A program made the position numbers and the translations under genes. Below the pieces are notes generated by a model, which was given only the letters and a program-made list of their open reading frames with translations, searched no databases and was not told the origin of the DNA. 64,000 nt of DNA from Actinomycetota bacterium (GTDB lineage: Bacteria; Actinomycetota; Acidimicrobiia; Acidimicrobiales; Aldehydirespiratoraceae), in contig JAPOHW010000001.1 in the NCBI GenBank assembly GCA_029979265.1, forward strand, positions 310,001 to 374,000. The letters run 5' to 3'. Shown here piece after piece: positions 7,390 to 15,569 of the stretch (position 1 is its first letter; each line of letters begins with the position of its first letter).

Positions 7390-8712
7390 ATGTCCACCGT
7401 CCTCGTTACCGGCGGTTTGCTCGCCCTGATCGTGATCTTCATGGTCATGATCGTCAGTTCCCTGATCATCATCTGTCCGCCGAACAAGGTGGCGGTGATC
7501 TCCGGGCGAACCCGCACGCTGTCCGACGGCCGCACTGTTGGCTATCGAATTCTCAAGGGTGGTCGCACCATTCGGATTCCGATCATCGAGAAGGTGTCGT
7601 GGATGGACCTCAACACGATTCCGCTCGAGGTCTCAGTGACGAATGCGTACTCGCGAGGGGCCATTCCGCTCAACGTCCAGGGAATCGCCAACGTCAAGGT
7701 GTCGAGCGCCGAGGGCCTGCTCGAAAACGCGGCCGAGCGCTTCCTCGATCGGCCGACCGAGCAGATCGGGCAGATCGCGAAAGAGACCCTCGAGGCGAAC
7801 CTCCGCGGCGTCCTCGCCACCATGTCGCCCGAGGAAGTCAACGAAGACCGCCTCAAGTTCTCCCAGCAACTGATCGACGAGGCCGACGACGACATCAAGA
7901 CACTCGGGCTCGAACTCGATGTCATGAAGATCCAGAACGTGACCGACGACAACCAGTATCTCGACTCGGTCGGCCGCCGCCTCACCGCCGACGTCGTCAA
8001 GCAGGCTCGGGTGGCCGAGGCCGAGCGCATGGCGGAGTCCGAGCAAGCCGAAGCCGCCGCCCGAGAGCGAGCCCAGATCGCCTCGGTGCAGGCCGACAAG
8101 AACATCGTCGAGGAGCAGAACCAGCTGCGAGTGCGCACCGCCGAACTCGATGCCGTCGCTCGAGCCAAAGAAGCCGAGGCAGCCGTCGCTGGTGAGGTCG
8201 CTCGGGCCACGGCCGAGCAGGAGCTCGAGCAGCAGCGCATCGAACTCGAGCGCCGTCGCCTCGAAGCCGATGTCGTGGCGCCGGCTCGGGCCAACCTTGA
8301 GGCCAAGCAGCTCGATGCGCAGGCCGAGGCAGCCCGAATCATCGAAGACGGTAAGGCACAGGTCGAGGTCTTCCAGCGGTTGACCGAGCAGTACCAGGCT
8401 GCAGGTGACGATGGTCAGCGCATCTTCGTGTTGAACATGCTCCCCGACCTCGTCGACAAGATCGTGTCCACCGTCAACAACGTCGACATCGATCGGGTGG
8501 CGGTCATCGACACCGGCGGCGGTCAAGGCCCAGGTGGGATTCCCGGGTTCATGAGCCAGCTTCCCGCTGCGGTCGTCTCGCTGTCGGAACAGATCGAGGC
8601 GGCAACCGGTGTCGACATCCTCCAGTCGATGCGTGCCGAGACGTCCGAGGCGATCGCAGGTGCGGTTGGTGGCTCGGACCTTCCGCCGCCGCCGCCGGCA
8701 CCCGAACGCTGA
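7390..8712 (+). CDS. Flotillin-like SPFH-domain membrane scaffold
   Basis: 440 residues. One N-terminal membrane helix (about 7-28) is followed by an SPFH domain ('PPNKVAVISGR' ... 'GYRILKGGRTIRIPIIEKV'), then a long Ala/Glu-rich coiled coil (about 195-350, with repeats such as 'ERAQIASVQADKNIVEEQN'). The C-terminus has 'VFNMLPDLVDKIV'-like text, Gly-rich and Pro-rich tail. This is the flotillin architecture: oligomeric scaffolds of ordered membrane patches. The ATG at 7390 is preceded by AGAAAGAG. A longer frame overlapping the NfeD gene is discarded. Confidence 0.92.
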   Translation: MSTVLVTGGLLALIVIFMVMIVSSLIIICPPNKVAVISGRTRTLSDGRTVGYRILKGGRTIRIPIIEKVSWMDLNTIPLEVSVTNAYSRGAIPLNVQGIANVKVSSAEGLLENAAERFLDRPTEQIGQIAKETLEANLRGVLATMSPEEVNEDRLKFSQQLIDEADDDIKTLGLELDVMKIQNVTDDNQYLDSVGRRLTADVVKQARVAEAERMAESEQAEAAARERAQIASVQADKNIVEEQNQLRVRTAELDAVARAKEAEAAVAGEVARATAEQELEQQRIELERRRLEADVVAPARANLEAKQLDAQAEAARIIEDGKAQVEVFQRLTEQYQAAGDDGQRIFVLNMLPDLVDKIVSTVNNVDIDRVAVIDTGGGQGPGGIPGFMSQLPAAVVSLSEQIEAATGVDILQSMRAETSEAIAGAVGGSDLPPPPPAPER

Positions 8713-8721
8713 ACGCCACCG

Positions 8722-8735
8722 TTCGACCGGTTCTG
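8722..8735. promoter_or_regulatory. Candidate KstR-type operator (imperfect)
   Basis: TTCGACCGGTTCTG resembles the mycobacterial KstR palindrome TNNAACNNGTTNNA, with two mismatches at specified positions (GAC for AAC, final G for A). It lies 103 bases before the KstR-like gene, so autoregulation is plausible. The match is imperfect. Confidence 0.3.
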
Positions 8736-8772
8736 CACGGCTGCGACCCTGACGTCCGGGTCGGTTCCGCCG

Positions 8773-8787
8773 CTGGCTCGCAGCCAG
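8773..8787. promoter_or_regulatory. Inverted repeat CTGGCT-CGC-AGCCAG
   Basis: A perfect 6-bp inverted repeat with a 3-base centre lies 51 bases before the TetR-type gene. It could be an operator for the regulator or a weak hairpin ending the flotillin transcript. Confidence 0.3.
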
Positions 8788-8837
8788 ATCCTGCTCGCGA
8801 TTCGCTTTCTGCTCCGCTCGTGCTCCACACTCCCACC

Positions 8838-9428
8838 ATGGCCACGTCCGCCACGCCTCGAAGTCAAGGCCAGAACGAGCGCCGAATTCGGGTGCTCGAG
8901 ACGGCGATGCGCATGGCGGGTGAGGGCGGGTACGACGCCGTCCAGATGCGGGTGGTCGCCGAACAGTCGGGTGTGGCGGTCGGGACGATCTACCGCTACT
9001 TCTCCGGCAAGGACGAACTGCTCATTGCCGGGCTCGCAGGGTGGCTCCGCCACAGTCGTCGGCGCATCGAAGCTGCGGGCGTTCCCGGTGACACACCGGC
9101 CGAGCGGCTCATCGGGCTGCTCGAGAAGTCGGCGGTGGTCACGCAGAAAAGGCCCGTGCTCATGGGAGCACTCGTGACAGCACTGGGAACCACGTCACCC
9201 TCAGCTGCGCCGTACAAGCTCGAGGTGGAGCACGAATGGCGGGCACTCGTTGTCACTGCGCTCGGACCATCCCCCGACATCGATGCCGAGGGGGTTGCCC
9301 GCGTCATGCACCATGTCTGGTCGAACGCATTGTTCCGCTGGGTGGGTGGTCTCGCCCCCGATGGGTCGCTTGCTCACGAACTGACCAACGCAGCGCGGCT
9401 GCTCGTCGGCGGCCCAGTTCGGGTTTGA
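8838..9428 (+). CDS. TetR-family regulator, KstR-like
   Basis: 196 residues. The N-terminal HTH runs from about 15 to 60: 'RIRVLETAMRMAGEGGYDAV', 'QMRVVAEQSGVAVGTIYRYF', 'SGKDELL'. This is close in wording to mycobacterial KstR, the cholesterol-catabolism repressor ('GGYxAVQMRxVAxxxxVAVGTxYRYF'). The C-terminal half also resembles KstR, ending in 'AARLLVGG'. It is the nearest regulator to the steroid block at 11.8-19.3 kb. The ATG at 8838 is chosen over 8820 because homology begins there. The effector would be a CoA thioester if it behaves like KstR; that is inference. Confidence 0.85.
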   Translation: MATSATPRSQGQNERRIRVLETAMRMAGEGGYDAVQMRVVAEQSGVAVGTIYRYFSGKDELLIAGLAGWLRHSRRRIEAAGVPGDTPAERLIGLLEKSAVVTQKRPVLMGALVTALGTTSPSAAPYKLEVEHEWRALVVTALGPSPDIDAEGVARVMHHVWSNALFRWVGGLAPDGSLAHELTNAARLLVGGPVRV

Positions 9429-9434
9429 GCGGGT

Positions 9435-11600
9435 TCAGGCCCGGCTGAGCGCCTGGTCGAACGCAGCGGCTTCGCGTGGCTCGGAGAAGTAGAACCCGAG
9501 GGCCTGATCACAGCCGAGTTCGGCGAGCACCTCGAGTTGCCCCTTGGATTCGACACCTTCGGCAATGACGATCAGTCCGAGCGCATGGGCGAGATCGATG
9601 ATTGCCGAGACGATCACGGCTGCGTCAGGCTCGGTGCCGAGCCCCTGCACGAAGTAGCGGTCGATCTTGAGGACGTCGAGCGGAAGTCGGTGCAGATATT
9701 CGAACTGGCTCCAGCCGGTCCCGAAGTCGTCGATGCCGAGGCTGATGCCGATGCGTCGTAGTTCGTCGAGTTGTTGGCTGGCAGAGTCGCCGTCGCCCAT
9801 CAGCACCGATTCAGTGATTTCCATGCAGATCTCGTCGGTGGTGATCCCGGCTCGGGAGACCGTGTCTTCGACGAATCCGAGCAGATCGGGATCCTCGAGC
9901 TGACGGGCCGAAAGGTTGACCCAGATCCGGACGGGTTCTTCGTCGGGGCTGCGGTGTACCCGCCAACGGCTCGCTTGACGACAGGCTTCGGTGATCACCC
10001 AACGGCCGAGTTCGACGATCAGCCCCGTTTCCTCGGCGAGTGGGATGAACTCGTTCGGTGGGATCAGACGACCGTCCGGTGCCTGCCAGCGAACGAGCGC
10101 TTCGAATCCGACGATGAGGCCCGACTCGAGGTCGAGTTCCGGCTGGTAGTGCAGACGCAGTTCGCCGTTGGCGATCGCGCGGCGCAGGGCAGCCTCGGTG
10201 TCGTGGCGCTCCAGGTCGATGCTCTGCTCGACCTCGTCGTGGATGACATAGCGGCCCCGACCATTGTGCTTGGCCTCGTACATCGCAGTCTGGGCCCGTT
10301 CGATCACTGCGTTGGAGTCGTTCTCACCGGTGGTGGTTGCGATACCGATCGATGCGCTGAGTCGGACCTCGCGTCCGTCGAGCACGAAGTCTCGCTCGAA
10401 GGCTTCGAGGATGCGCCGGGCGACGAGTGATGCACTCTGGGCGCCTTCGGTCCCGGTGCACAGCATGACGAACTCGTCACCCCCGATGCGGGCGAGCGTG
10501 TCACCGGGTCGGACGATGGCGATCAACCGCTCGGCGACCTTGGAGAGCGCTCGGTCACCGGCATAGTGGCCGAGTGTGTCGTTGAGGGTCTTGAATCCGT
10601 CGAGGTCGATGAACAGGACGCCGATTGGCTGGTCGGTGCGCCTCGCCGTGGCGAAGGCGTGGCTCATGCGGTCGAGGAGCAGTGCCCGGTTGGGAAGACC
10701 GGTGAGTTCGTCGCGGAACGCCTGCTTGAGGAGTTGCTGCTCGTTCTCTCGTTGCTCGGTGATGTCCCGACTCGACGATTGCAGTTGGTGCAGTTCGCCG
10801 TCGGTGTTTCGGATCGGCGTGATCACGGTTTCGAACCATCGAGTGCCGCCGTTGCGGTGCCGCAGGCGGTGACGGAACCGGATCGGTTCGGCCCCCCGTC
10901 GAGCGACGTCTTGGAGCGCGCCGACCAGCGCGTCGCGGGTCTCGGGGTGGGCCAAATCGACAGGATGGGTGCCGACCAGCGCCGCAGCTTCGAGGTCGAG
11001 CAGTCGGCGCACCGATGGCGACAGATAGGTGAAGGTTCCGTCGGTCTCGTGCAGACAGACCAGGTCGGAGGTGTACTCGGCAACGGCTTGGAAGATGCCT
11101 TCGGCGGCCGCGAGACGTTGGGTGGTCTCGGCGAGGATCGCGTCGCTCTCCTCGTTGGCGCCGAGGCGCTCGAGTCGGGCGACCAGCAACACCGACTCAT
11201 CGTCGACGGTGACCGGGGTCACCGACAGGCGGATCGGACCGGCATCATCGATCGTGTCGAGGGTGCGCGAGCCGGCACGACCCTGCGAACCGGCCTCGAC
11301 GAGAGGCGTCAGGACGCCAGCTGCCTCGGGCAGATCCCAGGTGTCGATCGCCCAGACCGGGCGGCCTCGAACGTCGTCGCGTTGAATGTCGAGCCCGACG
11401 ATTCCATCGTTGCCATCGAGGATCGTTCCGTCGACATCGAGCAAGAGGACAGGAGTGTCGAACTGTTCGACGGCGATCCGCATCTGCAGTTCTCGGGCGA
11501 GGTCGTCGAGACTCGGGTCGACCAGCGACGCGAGTCGGCCCAGCTCTCCTGATCGGCAAGGGTCGGCTCCGATCTCCGGCTCGCGATGCGATGGACTCAC
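9435..11600 (-). CDS. PAS-PAS-GGDEF-EAL cyclic-di-GMP enzyme
   Basis: 721 residues from the GTG at 11600, chosen because AGGAA lies 8 bases upstream; open sequence further up runs into the SDR promoter region. Order: PAS-like sensor (about 45-145), second PAS with PAC (about 165-285, 'SSSRDITEQRENE'), GGDEF (295-455) with intact GGDEF at 373-377, then EAL (470-715) with 'EALVRW' at 500 and 'DDFGTGWSQ'. An RPGD at 364-367, five residues before GGDEF, fits the product-inhibition I-site. Both catalytic halves look intact. No membrane segment is visible, so it is probably a cytosolic sensor. It lies between the KstR-like gene and the first SDR, convergent with the former and divergent from the latter. 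Confidence 0.92.
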   Translation of the reverse strand: MSPSHREPEIGADPCRSGELGRLASLVDPSLDDLARELQMRIAVEQFDTPVLLLDVDGTILDGNDGIVGLDIQRDDVRGRPVWAIDTWDLPEAAGVLTPLVEAGSQGRAGSRTLDTIDDAGPIRLSVTPVTVDDESVLLVARLERLGANEESDAILAETTQRLAAAEGIFQAVAEYTSDLVCLHETDGTFTYLSPSVRRLLDLEAAALVGTHPVDLAHPETRDALVGALQDVARRGAEPIRFRHRLRHRNGGTRWFETVITPIRNTDGELHQLQSSSRDITEQRENEQQLLKQAFRDELTGLPNRALLLDRMSHAFATARRTDQPIGVLFIDLDGFKTLNDTLGHYAGDRALSKVAERLIAIVRPGDTLARIGGDEFVMLCTGTEGAQSASLVARRILEAFERDFVLDGREVRLSASIGIATTTGENDSNAVIERAQTAMYEAKHNGRGRYVIHDEVEQSIDLERHDTEAALRRAIANGELRLHYQPELDLESGLIVGFEALVRWQAPDGRLIPPNEFIPLAEETGLIVELGRWVITEACRQASRWRVHRSPDEEPVRIWVNLSARQLEDPDLLGFVEDTVSRAGITTDEICMEITESVLMGDGDSASQQLDELRRIGISLGIDDFGTGWSQFEYLHRLPLDVLKIDRYFVQGLGTEPDAAVIVSAIIDLAHALGLIVIAEGVESKGQLEVLAELGCDQALGFYFSEPREAAAFDQALSRA

Positions 11601-11768
11601 GCGGAGAATTCCTGCTTCTGTCGGCGACTGAATTCGGTTGCGAAAGTTAGTGGCGGTCGAGTGCGCACGGGTGGATAGGCCATTACTCCCAGTGGTCGAA
11701 ATGGCCACCATCTGCGGTCGATGTCGCCCGTGCAGCGCGCAGAAGCGGGACGGCCGGACCGAAGCCAC

Positions 11769-11774
11769 TACAGT
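11769..11774 (+). promoter_or_regulatory. -10-like TACAGT, 7 bases before ATG 11782
   Basis: TACAGT ends exactly 7 bases before the SDR ATG with no Shine-Dalgarno: a leaderless promoter signature. Confidence 0.5.
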
Positions 11775-11781
11775 CCGCGCC

Positions 11782-12699
11782 ATGAATGGACACCTCGCAG
11801 GCAAGAACATCGCCATCACCGGAGGTGGTGCCGGAATCGGTCGAGCTGTCGCCCTTGCGTGCGCGGAGGAAGGCGCCAACGTCGTGGTGGCCGACTACGG
11901 CGTCGCAATGGACGGCAGCGACCCGTCGAGCGACGTTGCCGATGCCGTCGTAGCCGAGATCGCAGACAGGGGCGGCAACGCCATTGCCATCGCCGGTGAC
12001 ATCTCGCACTTCGACGTGGGTGAAGAGGTCATCGCAGCAGCATGCGACACCTGGGGTTCCATCGATGGCGTCGTCTGCCCAGCCGGTGTGTTGCGCGAAC
12101 GGATGCTGTTCAACATGGCCGAGGACGAGTGGGACCACGTCATCGCCGTGCACCTCAAAGGTCACTTCAACGTCTACCGGGCCGCCTTCAACCGCATGCG
12201 GAAGCAGGAGACCGGGGGTTCGTTGGTCGGCTTCACCTCGGGGGCGTTCACCGCATCGACTGCTCAGGCCAACTACTCGGCGGCGAAGGGAGGCATTGTC
12301 AGCCTCACCCGATCGGCGGCTCTCACCGCAGCGAGCATCCGGATGCGTGGTGGGCCGGCGATCAATGCCAACTGCATCGCTCCCGTCGCCAAGACGCGGA
12401 TGAGCGAGAATGTCCCCTTCGAGATCGAGACCGGCGAACCCGAAGACATCGCGCCGATGGTGATCTACCTGATGAGCGACGCCGGGCGTGACGTCAATGC
12501 GCAGATCTACACCGTCGTCGGTGGCCGAATCAGCGTCTGGAATCAGCCCCTGGAGGTTCGCACCATGATGGCCGAGGGCGATCGCTGGTCTCCAGCGGAC
12601 ATCGCAGCCCGGTTCGACGAGATCGGTCAGGAACCGAACCCGTTCATCGCCGATCTGGAGCGCCGCATGGCGGAGATGGAACAAAGCAACGATGGGTGA
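11782..12699 (+). CDS. Short-chain dehydrogenase/reductase, steroid-cluster type
   Basis: 305 residues, an SDR with an extended C-terminus. The cofactor motif 'TGGGAGIGRAVALACAEEGANVVVADYG' begins near residue 13, and the active-site Tyr-x3-Lys is in 'ANYSAAKGG'. An insert 'DGSDPSSDVADAVVAEI' after beta-2 is typical of SDRs with a 'NDLG'-like NAD site found in mycobacterial cholesterol and KstR2 regulons. The last 60 residues ('RTMMAEGDRWSPADIAARFDEIG') match the C-terminal extension of such enzymes. It probably oxidises a hydroxyacyl-CoA in steroid side-chain or ring breakdown; the exact substrate is not readable. It overlaps the next gene by 8 bases. Confidence 0.85.
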   Translation: MNGHLAGKNIAITGGGAGIGRAVALACAEEGANVVVADYGVAMDGSDPSSDVADAVVAEIADRGGNAIAIAGDISHFDVGEEVIAAACDTWGSIDGVVCPAGVLRERMLFNMAEDEWDHVIAVHLKGHFNVYRAAFNRMRKQETGGSLVGFTSGAFTASTAQANYSAAKGGIVSLTRSAALTAASIRMRGGPAINANCIAPVAKTRMSENVPFEIETGEPEDIAPMVIYLMSDAGRDVNAQIYTVVGGRISVWNQPLEVRTMMAEGDRWSPADIAARFDEIGQEPNPFIADLERRMAEMEQSNDG

Positions 12700-13465
12700 G
12701 GTGCCGACGAGCCACGATCTGCTGGTCGGCAAGCGGGTCGTGGTCACGGCCGCTGCTGGCACTGGTATCGGCTCTGCGGTGGCGCAACGCTGCCTTGAGG
12801 AGGGGGCCAGCGTGCTCATCTCCGACATTCACGAGCGCCGTCTGGGAGAAACGGCCGATCGCCTCGCCGAGACGACCGGAGCACGTCCACACACGGCGCT
12901 GTGCAACGTCACCGTCGAGGATGACGTGCAGGCGCTGGTCGCGTCGGCGGCCGAAGCGATGGGGGGTGTCGACGTCTGGATGAACAATGCCGGACTCGGC
13001 GGTGACGTCGACCTCGTCGACATGACCGACGAGCAGTGGTCGTCGGTGCTCGGAGTCACCCTCGACGGCACCATGCGATGCACGCGGGCTGCGCTTCGCC
13101 ACATGATCGATGCAGGGATCAAGGGAGCGATCGTCAACAACGCCTCGGTGGTCGGCTGGCGGGCCCAAGCCGGTCAGTGCCACTACGCAGCGGCAAAGGC
13201 GGGGGTGATGGCGCTCACGCGGTGCTCGGCGATCGAGGCGGCACCGCACGGCATCAATATCAACGCAGTGGCGCCGAGTATTGCGATGCATCCCTTCCTC
13301 GAGAAGGTGAGCGACGCCGACCTGCTCGAGGAGCTCTCGAGTCGAGAGGCATTCGGCCGTGCCGCCTCGCCGGTCGAGGTTGCGAACGTGATGGTCTTCC
13401 TCGCCTCCGGTCTGGCCTCGTACATGACCGGCGAGGTCGTGTCGGTCAGCTCCCAGCACCCCTAA
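12692..13465 (+). CDS. ipdF: IpdF-like SDR (5-hydroxy-indane-propanoyl-CoA dehydrogenase)
   Basis: 257 residues. The unusual cofactor motif 'VVVTAAAGTGIGSAVAQRC' (TAAAGTGIG instead of TGxxxGIG), followed by 'ISDIHERRLGETADRLAE', 'NNAGLGG', 'CHYAAAKAGVMALTRCSA' and the ending 'GEVVSVSSQHP', matches my memory of the mycobacterial Rv3559c/IpdF family. IpdF oxidises the 5-hydroxyl of the bicyclic indane-propanoyl-CoA left after removal of steroid rings A and B. The ATG at 12692 lies inside the end of the previous SDR. The presence of ipdA, ipdB, ipdE1 and ipdE2 within 5 kb supports the name; the family comparison is from recall only. Confidence 0.75.
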   Translation: MGEVPTSHDLLVGKRVVVTAAAGTGIGSAVAQRCLEEGASVLISDIHERRLGETADRLAETTGARPHTALCNVTVEDDVQALVASAAEAMGGVDVWMNNAGLGGDVDLVDMTDEQWSSVLGVTLDGTMRCTRAALRHMIDAGIKGAIVNNASVVGWRAQAGQCHYAAAKAGVMALTRCSAIEAAPHGININAVAPSIAMHPFLEKVSDADLLEELSSREAFGRAASPVEVANVMVFLASGLASYMTGEVVSVSSQHP

Positions 13466-13469
13466 CGAC

Positions 13470-14465
13470 TCAGCGCAGGACCCAGACGGTCTTGGAGGAG
13501 AGCGTCGACGCGTCGGCAACAGCACGTTCGACCGTCCCCTCATCGTGAAGCTTCCGCAGATGTGAGAGCACCGACCGGGCCGCCGGCTTGTGAAGCTCCT
13601 TGCGAACGTCGGCATAGAGCACCTTCACGATGTCACGGGCCGACATCGGGCCCTGGCGGAGCTGCCCGATGATTCCCGCCTCGCGGGCGATGCGATGGTC
13701 GAGCAGCGCCTGAACGAAGTCGTGATGGTGCTCGACCGGTGCGCCGTGGGTCGGGTACAGCCGTTCGTCGTGGGGTCGGTCGAGCAGCACGCGGAGCGAG
13801 TCGAGGTAGGAGGCAACGTCTCCGTCCGGAGGCGGAATGATGGTGGTCGACCAGCCCATCACGTGATCGCCCGACAGGACTGCGTTCTCCTCGGCCAGCG
13901 CAAAGCACAGATGGTTGCTGATGTGGCCCGGGGTGTGCAGTGCCTCGACCGTGTAGCCCGGACCTTCGACGATGTCACCGTGAGCCAGCGTTGTGTCGGC
14001 CTCGAAGTCGACATCGGGTGCATGTTTGCGCTGAAACTCGGGGTCGTCCTCGATCTGGGGTTCACGCGAGGCCGACGAGGTCTCGTCCGCGTCGAACTCG
14101 TCGTCATCGGCGTCGTCACCCTCGCTCACCGAGCCTTCGGGGTGTTTGCCGAAACCGAGGATCGGTGCCCCCGTGGCTTCGTGCAGAGCATGGGCCGCAG
14201 GGGAGTGGTCACCGTGGGTGTGGGTGATCAGAATGTGTCGCACCGTCTCACCGTCGAGCGCTCGAAGGAGTGCCTGGATGTGCTCGTCGTCACGAGGCCC
14301 CGGGTCGACCACCGCGACGTCACCTCGACCGATGACGTAGGTGCCGGTGCCGTGAAAGGTGAACTTCGACGGGTTCTTGCACACCAGGCGACGCAACAGC
14401 GGTGACACCTCGACCATCTCGCCGTACATGGGCTCGAAGTCGATGACGAATTGTGGTCCGGCCAT
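13470..14465 (-). CDS. MBL-fold metallo-hydrolase, LACTB2-like
   Basis: 331 residues. The metallo-beta-lactamase zinc motif 'THTHGDHSPAAHAL' is at 81-94 (His82, His84, Asp86, His87). Later ligands are in 'LHTPGHISNHLCFAL' and 'LSGDHVMGW', and the C-terminal His is in 'YPTHGAPVEHHHDF'. The last ~90 residues form a winged-helix-like tail ('HKPAARSVLSHLRKLHDEGTVER') as in LACTB2/endoribonuclease-type MBL proteins. An acidic insert at about 112-135 (Asp/Glu runs) is unusual. It could be a thioesterase or glyoxalase-II-like hydrolase serving the steroid genes, or an RNase; the sequence does not decide. Confidence 0.85.
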   Translation of the reverse strand: MAGPQFVIDFEPMYGEMVEVSPLLRRLVCKNPSKFTFHGTGTYVIGRGDVAVVDPGPRDDEHIQALLRALDGETVRHILITHTHGDHSPAAHALHEATGAPILGFGKHPEGSVSEGDDADDDEFDADETSSASREPQIEDDPEFQRKHAPDVDFEADTTLAHGDIVEGPGYTVEALHTPGHISNHLCFALAEENAVLSGDHVMGWSTTIIPPPDGDVASYLDSLRVLLDRPHDERLYPTHGAPVEHHHDFVQALLDHRIAREAGIIGQLRQGPMSARDIVKVLYADVRKELHKPAARSVLSHLRKLHDEGTVERAVADASTLSSKTVWVLR

Positions 14466-14467
14466 GG

Positions 14468-14707
14468 TCAGCCCTCCTCGACACGGCGAGCTTGGCGCAT
14501 GGCGGTGCGGATCCGCCAGGCAATGAAGCTCACGCCTCCCACCAGGCCGAAGAACAACACGAATTGGAGCACACCACCACGGTCGCCGGAATGGGTCGGG
14601 TCAGGGCCGGGATCGGGCGATCCGATGATGCGGCCCGCATCGTCGAGGTAGTCGGGATCGGTGACTTGGGCGAGGTCGGCAAGTGCGGAGACGACGGTGG
14701 CGATCAT
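14468..14707 (-). CDS. Small membrane protein, 79 aa
   Basis: A short protein: an acidic Asp/Pro-rich N-terminal half, one membrane helix near residues 47-66 ('LQFVLFFGLVGGVSFIAW') and a basic tail 'RIRTAMRQARRVEEG'. The ATG at 14707 overlaps the stop of the upstream SDR by 4 bases, and the MBL gene starts 2 bases after its stop, so the three genes look like one operon. Not recognised; possibly a membrane tether or an assembly factor. Confidence 0.6.
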   Translation of the reverse strand: MIATVVSALADLAQVTDPDYLDDAGRIIGSPDPGPDPTHSGDRGGVLQFVLFFGLVGGVSFIAWRIRTAMRQARRVEEG

Positions 14708-15489
14708 GTCGCAGTGGCCTCGCCGGTTGCCGCATCGAGGTAGGCGGCGCCTTCACCGCCGCCATCGATCGGCACCGTGCAACCGGTCATCCATCGAGCG
14801 AGTGGCGACACACAGAACAACACGACGTCGGCGACATCGGCAGGATCCCCCATCCGCTTCATCGGCAGGAGCCGGCCGACGGCGTCGATGCCCTCCTGAT
14901 CGCCGTAGAAAAGGTGCGCGTCGTCGGTGACGATCATGCCGACGACGGGGGCCAGCACCCGGATCTTCGGACCCCACTCGTGGGCGAGAGTTGCGGTCAT
15001 GTTGATGAGCCCGGCCTTGGCGGCTCCGTACGCAACCCCCTTGGGATTGGCTCGCTGGCCGGAGACCGATGCGATGTTGATGATCACACCACCGTCGGTT
15101 TGGGCCTGCATGGTGTCGTGAACGGCTTGGCTGAACATGAGTGGAGCGAGCAGATTCAGCCCGACAATCTTTTCGTTGAAGCGGGGTGACACGGTTGCGC
15201 TCTCGGCGGGTGGCGCCCCTCCTGCGTTGTTCACGAGGATGTCGATACGGCCGGTGTGGTCGAGTGTGGCGTGAACGACCGCCGCGATCTGCTCGGGGTC
15301 GCGCACATCGGCGGCGACGAACTCGGCGCTGCGATCGAGCGCCCGAACTGGCTCGATCGGCTCGTTGCGGGCACAGACGACGACGTCGGCGCCATGGCCG
15401 AGCAGCCGCGCTGCGATCTCGCGGCCGAGGCCCTTGGTACCGCCGGTGACGATGGCGGTCTTGCCGGTCAGATCGAACGGGTCGCCCAT
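14704..15489 (-). CDS. Short-chain dehydrogenase/reductase
   Basis: 261 residues, a classical SDR: 'TGGTKGLGREIAARLLGHGA' cofactor motif near residue 15, 'NNAGGAPPAES', catalytic Tyr/Lys in 'VAYGAAKAGLINMTATLAHEW', and a C-terminal 'TVPIDGGGEGAAYL'. It is divergent from ipdA, with 80 bases between starts containing a palindrome, so it is likely controlled together with the ipd genes. The ATG at 15489 is preceded at 7 bases by TACTCT. It probably handles a hydroxyacyl-CoA or keto-steroid intermediate; the substrate is not readable. Confidence 0.85.
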   Translation of the reverse strand: MGDPFDLTGKTAIVTGGTKGLGREIAARLLGHGADVVVCARNEPIEPVRALDRSAEFVAADVRDPEQIAAVVHATLDHTGRIDILVNNAGGAPPAESATVSPRFNEKIVGLNLLAPLMFSQAVHDTMQAQTDGGVIINIASVSGQRANPKGVAYGAAKAGLINMTATLAHEWGPKIRVLAPVVGMIVTDDAHLFYGDQEGIDAVGRLLPMKRMGDPADVADVVLFCVSPLARWMTGCTVPIDGGGEGAAYLDAATGEATAT

Positions 15490-15496
15490 GCGGGTG

Positions 15497-15502
15497 AGAG
15501 TA
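15497..15502 (-). promoter_or_regulatory. -10-like TACTCT, 7 bases before ATG 15489
   Basis: TACTCT on the minus strand lies 7 bases before the SDR ATG, fitting a leaderless promoter facing away from ipdA. Confidence 0.5.
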
Positions 15503-15531
15503 CAAGGGACTGCTACCGTCCGGAGCCGTAC

Positions 15532-15546
15532 CTGACGGGCCGTCAG
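15532..15546. promoter_or_regulatory. Perfect 15-bp palindrome, candidate operator of the ipd genes
   Basis: CTGACGG-G-CCGTCAG is a perfect 7-bp inverted repeat around one base. It lies in the 80-base divergent region between the SDR and ipdA, 23 bases before the ipdA GTG and next to TACCTG (15530-15535). Size, symmetry and place fit a TetR-family operator. No other copy of the full palindrome was seen in the window. Confidence 0.55.
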
Positions 15547-15569
15547 ATTTCTCGAGAGGAAGGGCGAGC

